From: Dimargaris cristalligena | Taxonomy: Eukaryota; Kickxellomycota; Dimargaritomycetes; Dimargaritales; Dimargaritaceae | Assembly: GCA_027576995.1 (NCBI GenBank) | Contig: JANBQC010000545.1 | Span: forward strand, 1 to 19,028 | Reading direction: 5' to 3' | DNA: 19,028 bases | In this document: in pieces, positions 17,353 to 19,028 of the stretch | How positions within the stretch are numbered: the first letter of the stretch is position 1 | Layout of the letters: the number at the start of each line of letters is the position of its first letter | The notes under the pieces: model-generated | What the model saw: only the letters and a program-made list of their open reading frames with translations | What the model was told of the DNA's origin: nothing | Databases searched by the model: none | Made by a program: the position numbers and the translations under genes

Positions 17353-18655
17353 CACATAGGCCGAATTCCACGAGTACCATCTTAGTAGGGCCCTGGCTTT
17401 CCCAAACATTTGCTTCCAATTCAATTTTTGCCGTTGGCTAACTTCCATTTCCAGGTTATTGCATTACACCGACCTCTGACTCCTTCTCTGCTTTCCAACC
17501 CCCCCACACGCGCCTACTCCACTTTCGACACGGCCAATTGTATTCAGCATGGGTAACCCATTCCCCCTCTCTGCTTCCGAAATCGAGGCAGAAAACGCTA
17601 AGCGCATTCTCAACAAGGCGGCCGGTTCTGTAAGTCTATCTCTGCCACACCTTAGAATACTACATCTAATTGGTTCATTGATAGACTCCACTAAATCGAG
17701 AGGGTGGTGAACTTCATTATGGCTTCTAGGGGTATTAATTATACAATATACCACCGGGATTGTGAATTATCTATTACTATTTACATTAAATACCCATTAA
17801 ACATGTAGGATAATACCATCTTACTTGCCAAGCAGGCGGGTGCGACAGTTCTATTATCCGACGACGGCGTGGTGATCAAGAAGGGTTCCCGAGTAACACG
17901 TCATGAGGTCCGAATGATGGATATGGCTCGCTCGGTGGGTGTCCCAGTCCCACGGGTCATCCGAGCATACGAATCAGCTGACGATGGATTTATCATCGAG
18001 ATGGAACACGTGCCCGGGGTTACCCTCAAATCCGTGTTTGAATCTCTAAGCAGCGATGAACTCGATCTTATAGGTGTGCAAATGCGCGATATCGTGGATC
18101 GTTTACAAACATACGTGTCACCTGACAATGAGGTCGGTCCTATCGTTGGAAACTCATTCCCTGTTAGCGACAAGTATGTTTCACTGGCTAGCTTCCATGA
18201 TGGTCTATGTAAAGAGATCTCTGTTGTCTTTGAAGAACCAGACGCCTATCCTTTGTTTCAGGGAATGTTTGGTGATAATAACCATAAAGTGGTCTTTACT
18301 CACAACGATCTCTTCCCCCGCAACATCATTATAGACCCAACCACTCTGGCCATCCAAGCCGTCCTGGACTGGGAATATAGTGGTTTTTATCCCGAGTACT
18401 GGGAATACGCTAAGCTCTTGACGCTAGAGGCCTGGGGTAGCCCGTGGGGTGGAGTGGCTATTAAACATCTACGACGATATCCTCGGGAATATTTAGCAGT
18501 TGCTAAGGTTTTTACGTATTTTCCCCAATGTCTTATCTAGCATTTTATAAAGGACCTTATCCAAATGGAATTAAACCCGACATACAGGCTCTGGTCTATG
18601 GATGGTAATTTACTGCGATGGGCAGTGGGAACCTGATTGCATAGGCGTTTGCATC
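17353..18655 (+). repeat. Duplicated unit, copy 2 (kinase gene with flanks)
   Basis: Partner of 13674-14978. From about 17430 to 17707 I find only a two-base difference in a C run and one C/T change relative to copy 1. From the second half of the intron onward, differences appear every few bases. Homology stops about 115 bp after the stop codon; the flanking inverted repeats of copy 1 are absent or unrecognisable here. Confidence 0.85.
17549..18540 (+). CDS. APH/choline-kinase-like protein, spliced, with all key motifs
   Basis: Two exons, 17549-17629 and 17809-18540, separated by a 179-nt GTAAGT...TAG intron in phase 0; 270 aa. The first 47 residues are identical to the gene at 13872-14863. 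By hand count 44 of the remaining 223 differ, with no indel. Motifs: VVIKKG (ATP Lys), HEVRMM (Glu60), MEHVPGVTL hinge, HNDLFPRN (192-199), and LDWEYSGFYPEYWEYAKLL, with the metal-binding Asp214 present (GAC at 18367-18369). It is therefore a plausible active small-molecule or protein kinase of the APH-like superfamily; the substrate is unknown. The C-terminal ten residues differ strongly from the sister. The upstream region has the same pyrimidine tract with a 7-C run. It is divergently arranged with a decayed copy. Confidence 0.88.
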
Positions 18656-18877
18656 TGTTGGACATTAAATTATAGCTATATAGTTGAAGTTCAACCCGAC
18701 TGTGACGTTTTACGTCCCTTGTCTAACGCACATAGAATTACTGACGTGTCCCTTCGCGTCCCTTTAATTATTACTCAGCAGTTCGAGTCATCACTGTCTT
18801 ACATTCCCCCGGGGTACCCCAGCCCCACCGCAACACGCCATAATCGTGTCTTGCTTTCAGTAACTACATTTACTTCT
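18656..18877. other. Intergenic, probably upstream region of the next gene
   Basis: No gene. It contains GC-richer patches, including a CCCCCGGGGTACCCC near-palindrome around 18806-18820. It ends at a TATA-like box. Confidence 0.35.
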
Positions 18878-18885
18878 TATAAAAA
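18878..18885 (+). promoter_or_regulatory. TATA-like box (TATAAAAA)
   Basis: TATAAAAAGGGC stands in a GC-richer context 42 bp before the ATG at 18920 and 135 bp before the better-placed ATG at 19013. A small hairpin, TTCGG-TGCACG-CCGAA (18892-18907), lies between the box and the first ATG. This looks like a core promoter for a gene running off the right edge. Confidence 0.4.
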
Positions 18886-18919
18886 GGGCATCTTCGGTGC
18901 ACGCCGAAAAACAGCAATC

Positions 18920-19028
18920 ATGATATCCCGCAACATTCACCATCATCACCGTATTATCGTTAATAGATGCCGTCGACGTTTTGTTATTTATTGGCGATAC
19001 TTATTTCGCACAATGGACAAGTCCACGG
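18920..19028 (+). CDS. Possible start of a gene cut by the window edge
   Basis: A frame is open from ATG 18920 to the end (36 codons). An in-frame ATG at 19013 in the context CACAATGGAC fits a eukaryotic start better and would leave only MDKST in the window. The residues between are rich in His and Arg and match nothing known. The call rests on the TATA-like box and the open frame only. Confidence 0.25.
   Translation, partial: MISRNIHHHHRIIVNRCRRRFVIYWRYLFRTMDKST

Noticed and set aside
1..19028. CRISPR array, tRNA, rRNA or bacterial resistance cassette (suggested by the APH fold)
   Set aside because: No regularly spaced repeats and no cloverleaf or rRNA cores were noticed. The APH-like genes are spliced and fungal in character, so a resistance role is not supported.

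Overview
This window looks like repeat-rich, gene-poor nuclear DNA of a filamentous fungus, most likely an ascomycete. The grounds are: two genes with a GTAAGT...TAG intron and fungal kinase-like (APH/choline-kinase-like) products; a short protein of a type widespread in fungi; decayed retroelements; and CpG loss in the older repeats. I cannot name the species. No tRNA, rRNA, CRISPR array or bacterial-type operon was seen.

Layout. 1-294: edge of a decayed APH-like gene (minus strand). 1188-1773 and 2243-2806: LTRs of a TG...CA family of about 565 bp. 2807-5658: a DIRS-type gag/RT/RNase H reading frame broken by three stops and by a 261-bp solo LTR with a perfect 5-bp duplication. 6267-7146: an inverted-repeat element abutting an LTR-in-LTR remnant. 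7559-8847: stretches rich in hairpins, split by a young solo LTR (7898-8462). 8896-9447: a decayed APH copy (minus), followed at 9459-9824 by an intact 121-aa gene with a His...Cys layout like permuted papain-fold hydrolases. 10066-10571: a diverged LTR. 11982-13123: one LTR nested inside another. 13124-15452: an intact APH gene between inverted repeats of about 440 bp. 15586-16151: a young solo LTR. 16664-17293: another decayed APH copy (minus). 17549-18540: the second intact APH gene. 18878 to the end: a promoter-like region and possibly the start of another gene.

How it fits together. The window is a small cluster of kinase-like genes in several states: two apparently intact genes (about 84% identical by hand count), two largely decayed inverted copies, one short fragment and one distant pseudogene, all among retroelement debris. 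One intact copy (13872-14863) carries Asn where the family has its metal-binding Asp, while its sister (17549-18540) keeps Asp, so the pair may be an inactive/active duo. Their 5' parts are nearly identical while exon 2 has diverged, which suggests gene conversion. LTR copies run from about 27 CpG dinucleotides (young, perfect target duplications) to 1 (old), a visible series of mutational decay.

All homology statements come from reading and hand alignment, not from database searches. Interval boundaries for repeats without target duplications are approximate.
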